Of a stretch of 64,000 nucleotides of DNA, positions 54,509-64,000 are shown piece after piece. The notes under the pieces were generated by a model. That model had not been told where the DNA came from, ran no database searches, and saw only the letters and a list, made by a program, of their open reading frames with translations. The position numbers and the translations under genes are program-made. How positions within the stretch are numbered: position 1 is the first letter of the stretch; each line of letters opens with the position of its first letter. The DNA is from Dendrolimus kikuchii (taxonomy: Eukaryota > Arthropoda > Insecta > Lepidoptera > Lasiocampidae), in the NCBI GenBank assembly GCA_019925095.2, contig CM034397.1, positions 8,203,763 to 8,267,762 on the forward strand, given 5' to 3'.

Positions 54509-55390
54509 CAATTTGTTAAAGGACATCGTCATGATTTATTACTATCCAACTAATAATATTCCCGGCGAACCTATCCCTATTCTTGAGTATTTTTGCAGTT
54601 CCATTACGTCTGTTAGGATTTGTAATAAATAGTACATTTATATAGTTTCGTATCCATCCTTAGATGGCGGTGACCAATAATGTACCGTATTATAGTTTGA
54701 TTTATAAGACGATTAATATTTAGTGTAAGTTCTATAAATAAAGTTTTATTTGAAAAAATCAGTGCAGTGTTTCTGTTTAGTGGTTACAATATGAACAACG
54801 TCATTGTGCACATAATAGGCTATGAGAAATAGACTGACACAAAATCAAGTTCCTTGAACTGGCAAGACGATTTTATGAGATTTAACAATTTATTGATTTA
54901 CATAAGATAAAAAATATTCAAGACGTATCTGACATTAACATCAACTATATACTATCATGAAAGAAGAATAATATTCTTAGTATATGGTACATTATATTCT
55001 CGATGCATTAGAGGAGCGGACAGTTGATATACTTATAAACTTACAAAACCTCGCAGTCTCATAGATTTTCTACAAGCGTACCTATTGATGACGTCATAAG
55101 TAGGTAGAAGTAAGAGTAATTATATTATTTAAAACGTAATTATCATTATTTCTATCAAGATATTATTATTATTATATTATTTTAACGCCTGTTATTTGTG
55201 TCCATTTATATTTATAGCCAAAATTAAACGAAGAGAACTTACTCTTACACAAATTTATATGTATATACAGTAAAAAACGCGCATACAGAAAATATTGCTT
55301 TCTAATAAAATATGGGATCGGGTAGAAGTAAAAGTTACGGTTGTTTTAGTCAGCATATTGAAATGTAACATTTGGCACGAAATGTTTCAG
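54509..55390. other. AT-rich spacer
   Basis: 54640-54770 includes TAGATGGCGGTGACCAATAA and ends in AATAAAGTTTTATTTG, like a retroelement 3' end, but it has no partner copy here. Confidence 0.35.
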
Positions 55391-55456
55391 GAGAGAACTC
55401 CGGGAAAACAAGCTCATATGAGAGAAAGGGTTCTTCCGGACAAACAAACGACCCAG
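55391..55456 (+). other. Candidate 66-nt internal coding exon
   Basis: An acceptor (GAAATGTTTCAG, ending 55390) and a donor (CCCAG|GTACGT at 55456/55457) bracket 66 bases open in two frames: one reads ERTPGKQAHMRERVLPDKQ, the other ENSGKTSSYERKGSSGQTND. The length is divisible by three and the sequence matches no repeat here. The pyrimidine tract is weak. Gene unknown. Confidence 0.3.
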
Positions 55457-55861
55457 GTACGTTGCGATTTTATTACCTCCATATTATCTGATAGGTATTT
55501 TTAGATATATAGGGATATCAATGATGTTTCGGGCTAGTGTTAGTTTAGGAAAATGGTTCGGAAGTTTATTAGAGTTCAGATGGAATTATTTACTGTTGAT
55601 AAGCATTTTATTTTAAAACTCGATTGATCAGTGTGAATTTAATAATATTAATTTATTTAAGTTAAAATTATATATCTTTGGATATATTTTGAGGAATAAT
55701 ATGTTTAATGTTCTCATCCTGAACACGTGGAAGATTGTGCAACATGGAGGAGAAAAATTTAGAAAGCGAACCCTGAACTTCGAAGCGGTCATTCCGAACG
55801 CGACTGGATTTATTTGTAATATGATTTTTCAACTGCCACATTACATATAAATACCTCATTA

Positions 55862-56353
55862 CAGTGTACACTCTATGTAACGTCACTCGATTTAACGACA
55901 AACTCCCTTAAGTGTCAAAATCACTTGGCTTTGGTTAGTTTAGATTGTCTTCCATACAATGATACACTCTATATAGCATTACACCCACTCTCAATAACGA
56001 CAGCAATTAAGTAATAAAAAGTACCTTTCAAGTTGCCAAAATTAGTAAAAGCTGCGTAACTATGTACGTTTTTATCGCTTTATTATCTTAGCCCCGTAAT
56101 AAACTCGACTGTTGGCATCATGCATACCGAAATTTCTAAGAAATGCCGAAATTTCTAAGTACCTATTTCGTTTATCGCCAAGATGCCTCAATATCGCAAG
56201 ATATTAATAAAATAAATAAAATATACAAAAAAATTACTGGTGCAGCTAAAGACGTCAGAAAAAAGTAACAAACATCTCTCCATTTAACGACTTCTCTCTA
56301 TAACATCATAAAATGCAAAGTCTCTTCAGTGACGTTATATAGAGTTTACGCTG
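55862..56353. mobile_element. pogo/Tigger-like MITE with TA target duplication
   Basis: Left CAGTGTACACTCTATGTAAC then GTCACT is inverted at the right; the reverse complement reads CAGCGTAAACTCTATATAAC then GTCACTG. About 23 of 26 positions match. TA flanks both sides (55860-55861, 56354-56355). Ends of the CAG...CTG type with TA fit the pogo branch of Tc1/mariner. Diverged copies of the terminal words recur inside (ACACTCTATATAGCATTAC near 55963; TCTCTATAACATCAT near 56295). No ORF. Confidence 0.85.
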
Positions 56354-57399
56354 TATTATTATTATATACTTCAGTTACGTATTGGGATTTATATAATCAA
56401 GTAACTAAATTAATTGGCAATTATTCTGTCTGTTAAAGTATAAGGATGAATTTAAATTTCTTTTGTTTGCGACTAGGTATACACTGAAAAACAATTAATT
56501 ATACGTAAATCATATCTAATATTTTCATTCATTCAACCTTTCATGAAATTCAGTATGTTGTATATTCAATAATGGAGATAAATACAGGAATGAATATAGC
56601 AGAATATTATTCCATGAAACAGGATAGTCTCCACAATATATCAATAAGGAGTTTGCGTGAGTAAACACAGGCAGAGGCCTATAGGTTTAAGAATAGGTTG
56701 AAGCAATTTAGAAGTAAATTATCTAGCTGTAAGGCACCGCTTAACCTGCTATGAGAGCTTTAGGGATTCCGTTTGTCGACAAATTCGACAACTTTTTGCA
56801 GCGACAATATTTTAAATCCAAGAAATTAATGGGCATTAAAGCCGGCTTACAGACAATCCACTTAAACGACAATTTTTTACCGGACGGATCTTCGTTTTAT
56901 CGAGTAGAAAAGGGTAAGGTAATTTATGTCGTAGCGAAATTTTCTTGACGGTTTTAGGTATGCCTAAAGTTATGGAAGCCGTATTAAAATAGCTACCAAA
57001 TATATACATTTGAGCTCTTCTCACTTATAACGTTGAAATCTGTGTAAAAGAGATATTTATATAGTCGTACATTCGTTATTTACGAGTTTGTCACTAGTTT
57101 AAAACAAGACAGTGATACATCGCTGGTCGAAAAAGCTGGTCTTTCTTTACAAAGACCATGGATAGGTATATATAATTTAGTAGATAGACTACACAATATA
57201 CTTATGTTATTTTGTAGGTTTAGTTTTATTAATAGCATAGTTTAATTTACAATTAGTTGTGAATATTCTTAATACATTTATTTATTAATTATTTAATAAA
57301 TTAGTTAGAACATTTTTTATGAATTAGAATATGCCAATTTGTAGGTACTTGTAAATAAATAGAAACCAGACTTTTTTGTTTCATTCACAATCATGTATA
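56354..57399. other. AT-rich spacer with one unassigned frame
   Basis: A plus-strand frame at 56751-56948 (MRALGIPFVDKFDNFLQRQ start, 65 codons) contains a possible acceptor (TTTTTGCAG, 56801) and donor (AAAAGG|GTAAGG near 56914) bracketing about 38 open codons. No domain is recognised. It could be a small exon or chance. Confidence 0.25.
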
Positions 57400-57930
57400 T
57401 GCTATTTATTATATCAAAACTGAACTGTTATTCAGCGTAATAAAATACCTTGATTTTATATATATAATTGTATATCCTTGAAGATCACGAGCCATAAAAT
57501 GACCCGGAGTTTTGGAGGACTTACGTGGGGGGGCCTTGGGAAGGCCAACACGTAGAGGCCCATTGACAAATTTAATGTGAATGTGGCATGACCTTGGCCG
57601 ATGATTATTCCTGTCTATACCATACAAAAATGCACCCAAGGACAAGTCCCGGTCAGTTTATGACTATTGTAGGAAATGAGAACAAAAAGTACCGGGCTAT
57701 TGGGATGAACTCTTAGTGAAACTAGGCGTCTGAGATTATGAAGACTATGGCGTCTGCCCGTCGCAATCTTCGAGGATAAAATGGGCAGACGGTGACTTGC
57801 CACTACACGGGCGCCAAAAAAATTCTGTACAAATTGGAGAGGCACAATTTGGGTATGAGTGACTAAAAGGTGTCGAGAAGTGGACTGCAGGTTTGCCGAA
57901 GCTACTTCCGACATTATGCCTTATATATTT
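57400..57930. other. GC-richer stretch, unassigned
   Basis: GGCCTTGGGAAGGCCAACAC, CATGACCTTGGCCGATG and GACTGCAGGTTTGCCGAAGC stand out. The minus strand is open for 99 codons (57914-57615) without a recognised domain. The look is that of a transposable-element coding remnant, but I cannot name it. Confidence 0.3.
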
Positions 57931-58324
57931 CATTATTATTACTCTAAGGTTTTGTTCACTTATCAGTAGCCCTGATGACAGAATAATTCAAACCTTAAAG
58001 AGTCACGTTAACTAATAGTTCTGGAAAACAAACGAAACAATAAAATGATAAATGAGATTAAAATCGCGCTCAAAATCGTTAAAACGTAGTTTTAATTACA
58101 TTCAACTGACGTGGAAACTAAGAAGTACTGCGAGTACTATCTACATAGTAGTAAAATCCAGTTGCAAAGTTAGTCCAATAAAACGGTATTATCAAGTTGT
58201 AACTTCATCTCGTATAAACATAAAACTACTTTTAGAACCCATTATAACTCCTCTATAGTGTGGTATCCATTATACTAGTGAGTAGATAACTATTAAATTC
58301 TCGTATTAGTAGATCAATCAAAAA
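57931..58324. other. AT-rich spacer
   Basis: No gene or named repeat. Confidence 0.4.
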
Positions 58325-58475
58325 GTGTCTGGAAACCAATGAATGAATGAATGAACGAATGAATCTATTTATTTCAAAATGGAATCTTACTCTACCATCG
58401 CTTCCAAAGCAATTTTCGTTACTGTTAAAGCAGAAGAAACGGCGCAACAAACTATAATTTAATATAAATTTGACT
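58325..58475 (-). repeat. LINE 3' untranslated region with (ATTC)n tail
   Basis: On the minus strand GTTTGTTGCGCCGTTTCTTC leads to ATTTTGAAATAAATAGATTC and a (ATTC)n microsatellite (58342-58364). From memory this is the 3' end of a Jockey-like lepidopteran LINE (GCGCCGTTTCTTCTC, then TTTGAAATAAAT and a simple-repeat tail). Confidence 0.7.
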
Positions 58476-58599
58476 ATAAAGTCAAAAACAGTTAACAAAA
58501 AAGGCTGGGGGCGATTAAGTACCCAGCAATGAACTGTAAAAAAATCCTTGTTAAAATATTAATTTCATATAAAACAATAATTAACAAGCTAATCCATCC

Positions 58600-58870
58600 A
58601 TCTGCCTCCGCAAAGTCCTTGAGTACTTCGAACACATAGCCAGCCTAAATAGGGAAAGCTATTTAATGGTCAATGGCAAAATAGAAGAAAAAAGATCTCG
58701 AGGCTGTACGTTGATCCAACCAGATCCGAACCACACTTAACAACTCCATATAAACGCACTGCATATTGTCGTTGATCGTCACCGATGGCGAAATTAAGAG
58801 CAAGAAAAAGTACTGAGGAAAGATCACGACTCTCAGGAATGAGGAATACGACTCAAAAAGGAAGAACAAG
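58600..58870 (+). pseudogene. RTE-like C-terminal remnant (type 3), decayed
   Basis: In shifting plus frames one reads RKVLEYFEHIASLNRES, VNGKIEEKRSRGC, QIRTTLNNSI, HIVVDRHRWRN and KVLRKDHDSQE. This parallels, from memory, an RTE-family tail (LEYFGHI--R, GKVEGKRSRGR, DQIRTTL, A-DRNRWR). Several stops and frameshifts are present. Confidence 0.65.
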
Positions 58871-59040
58871 CTAATGTTTAACACGTTAGAACTATAAAGA
58901 AATAGTTTACTGCACTCATACGAAATTAAAGATGCTATGATGTGCATTAAGATGGTAAAATGTGACGGTTGACTTGACTGTCAATAACCCCGTTAATTAG
59001 GCATTGGCGTCTGTCGAATTCTCTATGCGACTATCGTTCA

Positions 59041-59068
59041 TATCGATAGTTTACTTACTTTATCGATA
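59041..59068. promoter_or_regulatory. Two DRE-type TATCGATA sites
   Basis: TATCGATA occurs at 59041-59048 and 59061-59068, 20 bp apart. In Drosophila, DREF binds this 8-mer in core promoters of housekeeping genes. It is followed by a GC-richer segment. Whether a gene starts here, and in which direction, cannot be told. Confidence 0.45.
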
Positions 59069-59230
59069 GCGAACAGCTCTAAACTTGCTCTTCAGAGAGA
59101 AGTTGTTTGCTCGTCGGCGTGCAAGATTAATGATGGCAGGAGGACACTACTCAGAGCTCTGAAGGGGGTTGGGGTACACGCGCTGCCGGGGATTTCGCTC
59201 CAATCCCCCGCCGGTTAATGTAATACCTAT
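59069..59230. promoter_or_regulatory. GC-rich island beside the DRE sites
   Basis: GCTCGTCGGCGTGCAAG, GGTTGGGGTACACGCGCTGC and CCAATCCCCCGCCGG form a short non-repetitive GC-rich block, which could be a promoter or 5' exon. No ORF with a splice donor is evident. Confidence 0.3.
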
Positions 59231-60240
59231 ACCAGCTAATTGCTTGTAGATATTTACGCGAACGGCAACCTATGTGGGCGTCCTGTTAGATTTATAAATG
59301 AGCTTCCATTAGAACGCTCTCGATCTCTGATTGCAGAGAGAACGCAACGGAAATTAACGTTGTATTAGTAGATATTTGTACAATCCTTGTTCTATGCTAC
59401 AGCAGTGAAGGATTTAATTTAAGCCTGGATAAGACGTTCATTTCGGCTCGAGTTTCTTTGTGCGAAATGAAAGCGGTCTTAAGATAAATTAATGAGATAA
59501 TAGTTGAGATTCACTGCTAAAATGTAAGTCGTATATTACTACTTAGATTTTAGCAATGATTCAGCTGGTGCAATTTTAGTTAAGGGTATAGGAATTAAAT
59601 CTTCTACAATTACTTTTTACGACTACTAACTAGGATATATTTTATTTTTATAAGAACATGTTCTGTCTTGACAATTATATGGCATTAACCGATGAAACGT
59701 GGAATCTCGCAACTTAGTTATGGACCATGTGTTGCAATGCTTGTCTTGCACGCGTCTTTTAAAGTATTATGAGGATACATACCGCTTTATAATATAAGGA
59801 ATTCACTGAGCCAATACCAACAGGGTCATCAAAAGTGTCTCAAGTTCCTGACACCCCGACATATAATGATAAGAAAGAACATCGGGCGGTATAGTTGGTA
59901 GGTTCTAGCACACCATCGGTAGTCCAACACCATAATTATTTCTGAGCGGAAGGGTGTTCTCTAGCACTAACTCTACAAAAAAGACTATTAATATCATACA
60001 AATATAATTGAAGGCCATTTTATTCTCCTAAAGCTGATTTCTATTAAATGATTTTTTATAGTATCAGCTTTATTGATATCATAGAAATATTTGCATTAAG
60101 TAGGTATGTTTATTTAATTTCAAATTGAAGATGGGCTTAAGAACTACACCACTATCTAGTTAAAGCAGATCTTGGTAGGATCAATTTGAACACAGATTTT
60201 GCAGAGAATAGGACTAGATAGCGAATTTCCAATCGCAGTC
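59231..60240. other. Spacer, moderately AT-rich
   Basis: No gene or named repeat. Confidence 0.4.
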
Positions 60241-60560
60241 TCGATAATTCTAGCTCCGTCAATCTAAGAAAATTGATGAGTCAGGCGATTGGTTGAGCTC
60301 GTACAAAAGCCTCGCGGGGAAACAATAGCCGCTCGCCTTTCAGCGTTCTTCCCCCGTGCAATTAAGTGAACCTTTTTGTTAGGCCCCGCGTTTCTCTACT
60401 ACATTATCGGGAGTACAATGGTTGGCATGATTTGCGGAAATGGGCCGAGATTATATTTTTTTGCAGCGAATCCCGCGAGAGTTCGATGCCGATTCGTCTG
60501 ATTTGTGATCCCTCGTCATGCTATCAGATTAGGGAGAAGTGTTGTATTGTTACTTGAAAA
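60241..60560. promoter_or_regulatory. GC-richer island with AP-1 and CCAAT-type words
   Basis: TGAGTCA (60277-60283) and inverted CCAAT (ATTGG, 60288-60292) precede GCCTCGCGGGGAAAC and TTCTTCCCCCGTGC. A 63-codon plus frame at 60366 has no recognised domain. The block does not match other sequence in the window. Confidence 0.3.
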
Positions 60561-60609
60561 TTTAATCTTGAATACCTACTTCAAAATATTCGTTCCTTTT
60601 CCGTAAAAA

Positions 60610-60715
60610 ATATTTTTTATCAAATAGATAGCACTTTATTGATACACAAGACAATATTTTACGACAAAACAATAGACGACATTATCGCTTGAAGCGATCT
60701 CTTGGAGATGATATA
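60610..60715 (-). repeat. LINE 3' untranslated region (AGCGATAAG-type), copy 5, inverted
   Basis: On the minus strand TCCAAGAGATCGCTTCAAGC then GATAATGTCGTCTATTG, and GTATCAATAAAGTGCTATC at the end. Same layout as copies at 12320, 13718 and 34795. Confidence 0.75.
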
Positions 60716-61726
60716 ACTGAATGGATATTTCTACCTTTATTTGGCGGTGCAGGTCCTTCTTTTGAATATTAGTTTTGCAAAAGAAAGTTGCGAAAATCTT
60801 ATAACATTTTGTGCGAAATAGCAGAACATAGATATTTTCCTGGTAGCAGTGGACTTGATTGCTTGGATGTCGTGTTATGTCTTGGGTTTACCCAAATAAA
60901 TTCAGAGAAAAGGGAAAAAGCGTCCATTTATTACGGAAACCAAAGAAAGAGAAAAAACAAAATATATTGTTCAAAATTTTATGTTGATGTTGACAACACA
61001 TGTAATTTTGTTTACATTTAATAACGTTGAGCAACTTTCTCCAATAATTAGTATTCTAATTATAGTTCGGATTATAATTTAGTCTTGGGTATAATTTTGT
61101 AATGAAAAATGCTATTTAACGGTTTTAGAGTGTCTTAACAGTATCGATAACCTAAGCAAATACTATAAGCTATATGTACCTACAATAAATTTTGCCAGTT
61201 ACATCTAAAAAGACTTCCGTTTTTAATTACTCCGATTTACCTTTGGCATTCTACTTCAGCAAGAAGCCTAATTTATTAAATATAACAGCCGAATATACAT
61301 CCTAGATCTTCCCACGCTTAATATCTATTAATTTACGAAGTATTTGTCATGTAATAAATGAGAGATTATGCGAGTAACAAGATTTCCATATTAAACGCCT
61401 GCCGCCTGTCATGTTAATTACTGTAGGCTATATCACAGGTAGACAGGTAGGCTTTTGTCTGCTTCCGCTCACAACACATGGGGCCCCACAATATAAATTC
61501 ATGAAAGGGTGTATGTACAAAACTTGACGTAAATGGTACATGTATTTAGTGCTCTTACCCATGTCTTACAATTTATTATCTTCATTGTTTTGCTTTAAGT
61601 GCTTTATATGATTATGATTAATGCAATAACGGCGCACATAGAACTTAAAGGCCGTTAACCTAACTATTCAGCGATCCATGGCAGACCTGACTGACTGACC
61701 AGACATAAGCATTCATTGATCCATTT
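60716..61726. other. AT-rich spacer
   Basis: No gene or named repeat. Confidence 0.4.
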
Positions 61727-61965
61727 CTATCCGTGCAGGAACGGAGAAAAATACAATTTCTTTCGGCCGGGCGGCCTGTTTGAAGACGCTAAAAAACAAC
61801 GCACAGCCATGTGGTAGGGTATTTTCCCGCCTGGATGACTACCACCCCTGGTCTAGAGTATGCCGCTATAATAACCTTGAGTTGTGTTCCGGCATTACTG
61901 ACCAGGTGCCCGCTTACGTTTAGAGAGCGGCAGCACATTGTTAGCACCTTTTGTGTGACAAACGT
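61727..61965 (+). repeat. Family A repeat, 3'-truncated sense copy
   Basis: ATCCGTGCAGGAACGGAG, CGGCCGGGCGGCCTGTTTG, ACCACCCCTGGTCTAGAG and GAGTTGTGTTCCGGCATTAC to CACCTTTTGTGTGAC. It keeps the 5' end but lacks the CCATCAAGTGGGC tail. The 5' half is diverged (AAGAGGCGAC changed), so the 70-codon frame is broken. Confidence 0.8.
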
Positions 61966-62084
61966 GAAATATAATGTAATAGGAAGAAGGGTTAGACAGG
62001 AGAAATAGGGTAAAGCAGATCGGATTGAGGAATTGATTGGGGGCTGGAATATGAAAATAGGTAGAGGGAACTGGGTCATTGGAA

Positions 62085-62172
62085 CTCTCACTCATCGCAC
62101 GACACGATTAGCTAAAGGCTAACCGTTTCACGCCAACATTCTGTGAGAGCGTAGTATCATACGATCGAGCCG
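62085..62172 (+). repeat. LINE 3' tail with CGATCGAGCCGGCC ending
   Basis: CGTTTCACGCCAACATTCTG, TGAGAGCGTAGTATCATAC and GATCGAGCCGGCCTTAAGAG resemble, from memory, a lepidopteran LINE tail with TTCTGTGAGGG-G-GGTATCA and GAGCCGGCC. One copy only. Confidence 0.55.
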
Positions 62173-62339
62173 GCCTTAAGAGCCGCAATTAAGATAATGA
62201 TTCTAATTTGGATTATTAACAATCATGATGATAAGCTTCAGAGCCTAGATCATCGACGCTAAATCGCTAGTTTGTCGGTATTCTATAGGATATCTTCGGC
62301 GAGTGTGCCACGGAATTGCATGAATTAATTCCTACCTTA

Positions 62340-62560
62340 CCTTTTTATCACCGGACAAGCAGACGAGCTCACGCCACCGATCAATGGTGGAAATACCAAC
62401 AAAGCGGACGAAACGCTATGCTTCCACTTTTGTCATACGTATCGCTGAAGGGTGGAACTTTTTACCGTCGTCTGTTTTTCCTGAAACATACAATCTTGTT
62501 GTGTTCAAGTCTCGTGTGAACAGGTATCTTCTAGGTAAACGTGCTCCACTGTAAATTGCA
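62340..62560 (+). pseudogene. Jockey/CR1-like LINE ORF2 C-terminus, frameshifted
   Basis: In shifting frames: PTKRTKRYASTF, RIAEGWNFLPSSVFPETYN, VVFKSRVNRYLLGKRAP. It is the same kind of tail as at 9907-10212, with clear equivalents of FPE-YN and SRVN--LLGK. At least one frameshift breaks the frame. The reverse transcriptase domain is absent. Confidence 0.7.
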
Positions 62561-62654
62561 TTTCCACCTGGCATCAGGTGTAATGTCGGTCAAACGCAAA
62601 CCAATACAATATAAAAAAAATCATACAACATTCTATTTAGCTTCAGTAAACTGC

Positions 62655-62765
62655 TTCTGTGGCTTAATTCTCTAAGCGTAAATCTGCCTAGGTCACTGAA
62701 ACGCCGAGGTTTCGGATTCAAATCACACGAGAATTAGACTCGAGGTCAAACCGTAAATCATAAAA
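62655..62765 (+). repeat. Possible degraded tRNA-derived SINE head
   Basis: TTCTGTGGCTTAATTCTC and a B-box-like GTTTCGGATTCAAATCACAC are spaced roughly as in a tRNA-derived head. The A box is poor and the body does not match the SINE copies at 9634 or 25312. Confidence 0.3.
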
Positions 62766-64000
62766 GAAAATTTCAGAATACTTTGAAATTACAAATGAAA
62801 TACCTAAATCCTTCAGCAAAAAACAACACAGTACAGAAACTGACATAAAACTTCAACAAAACAGTAAAAAATCGCCCTTTTATTCATAACAGGTAGCTTC
62901 ATAAAAACTGTTGTAGTAAAGTAATGAAAAATGTTTCAAAGTTTCAGGTCTGGTCCCGAGGCGGCAATAAACTTCGAGAATGTTCTCGTATTACAACAAT
63001 ACTTACAAAGGATGTGGATTTTTCATAAACATTAATCTACGTCGTTTCTTGGAGTAGCGTTTTGAAGAGACAATTGTCATATATGCTAGAGAATCGACTA
63101 CGAATAAGATGAGCTTTCGAGAAGAATCCGCGACTCAGGAGTGATGAGATATGACGACGGTTCACGAAGATAACAAGGGCTAGAGGCAATGGTGTTGGGT
63201 CATAGCTATTTATACAATAAATGTCAGCTTATCGTATTGCTAACTGCTAATACTTATTAATGCTTATACCAAGACTAAGTAATTATAGCATTTCTAGAGT
63301 CGATACTCACCTTCAGTTCAACTGTACAATTTCAAAACCTAGCAACTGACATCGTTTTTTAAATAAATGTTTTTAAATTCATTGCGTTGCTAGGCATGTT
63401 ACGATATATTTGAGTGCTAAAACATGTGAAAATTTCATTAAACCGTATTATTGTTCCCAATAAGCTTAATAAACTAGTTTGAAATGATATGATGTTCAAG
63501 TTCATAGCATTTCTTTGCTATGTATTGTTATTATTCCTGGGAAGCACTGGCTAAGTTTTAAAGTTGTAAATCTGAGCTATATTTAAAGTTGTATATAAGT
63601 TACTTATACATATTTCTGTGGTAAAAATATGTAACCTGTTATTTAAGTGACCTGCTTAGCAAAAACTAGAAACGTTCGGATTTTTTACGTTTGTATAGAA
63701 GCCACATATATGATAATGAAACCCGTTGAAGGCGACAATAATTGTATAATAATGACTTATTAATAAACTTCAAATGAGATAGTTCACTATCACGTTCATA
63801 AACTCCAATTTTTGGAATAACTTAGAACAAATCTTTAGTTACTGTTTTAAAGACAAGAGTGATTGGTTTAAATATTGATAAAGTTACGTTTTTACTACAG
63901 GGCGTTTATTATTTTAAGTATTCTTTTTCCATGATTATGTATTACTCAGAAAACAAGTACCTAACTATAACTTGCGTAAAAAATCTACCTAGCTTAATTA
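62766..64000. other. AT-rich spacer to the window end
   Basis: No gene. 63090-63180 (AGAAGAATCCGCGACTCAGG) weakly resembles the end of the RTE-like type 3 tail at 58830, but not enough to call. Confidence 0.35.

Noticed and set aside
57615..57914. 99-codon minus-strand protein
   Set aside because: Overlapping open frames on the same strand and no recognised motif; more likely decayed repeat.

Overview
This window looks like AT-rich, gene-poor DNA from a moth or butterfly (Lepidoptera). The evidence is the set of dispersed repeats, which I recognise from memory of lepidopteran genomes rather than from a search: LINE 3' ends with the words CCATCAAGTGGGCCGTCTG, AGCGATAAGACCGCC and AGAAGAAACGGCGCAACAA; RTE-type retrotransposon tails ending in (ATGT)n; tRNA-derived SINEs; and ancient repeats ending in GCACTTGGCC or beginning CTAGCTGA or ACTGACTTCCAAAA. 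There is no bacterial-style gene organisation, no long host ORF, no rRNA or tRNA gene and no CRISPR array.

Almost every supportable feature is a transposable element or a fragment of one. The commonest is family A, about 310 bp at full length, with a sense strand ending GCAATAAAAA. It has about a dozen copies in both orientations (475-786, 8811-9119, 11550-11714, 12786-12884, 16574-16700, 18965-19090, 20727-21028, 21079-21300, 27811-28380, 41530-41735, 61727-61965). Coding LINE remnants are C-terminal pieces only: RTE-type at 10400, 24982, 25678, 30315, 34146, 44204, 53812 and 58600, Jockey/CR1-like at 9907 and 62340, and another LINE type at 33640 and 51860. DNA transposon remnants include a Tc1-like transposase lacking the region of its third catalytic residue (2217-3190), a decayed pogo/Tigger piece (3480-3955), and several non-autonomous elements with visible terminal inverted repeats (TIRs): PIF/Harbinger-like with a TTA target duplication (1133-1456), hAT-like with a perfect 8-bp duplication (11108-11403), pogo-like with TA (55862-56353), long-TIR elements at 29676-30162 and 31469-31870, a 150-bp palindromic foldback family (13301, 20089), and an ACTAG-rich family (12052, 12482, 15303).

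Host signal is weak. Short segments with good splice sites may be exons of a gene with very large introns: first-exon candidates at 5435 (below a TATA box at 5099) and 49915, internal candidates at 38577 (36 nt) and 55391 (66 nt), and possible non-coding exons at 18445 and 28750. Several GC-richer, non-repetitive islands (37.7-38.2 kb, 46.2-46.5 kb, 59.0-59.2 kb with two DRE-type TATCGATA sites, 60.2-60.6 kb) could be promoters or conserved non-coding elements. None can be tied to a named gene.

The most notable structures are tail-to-tail inverted pairs of family A that could make long hairpin RNA, a near-perfect 68-nt hairpin at 23486, a 53-bp palindrome at 42486, the foldback family, and nested insertions with readable target duplications. 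I found no convincing new multi-gene system.
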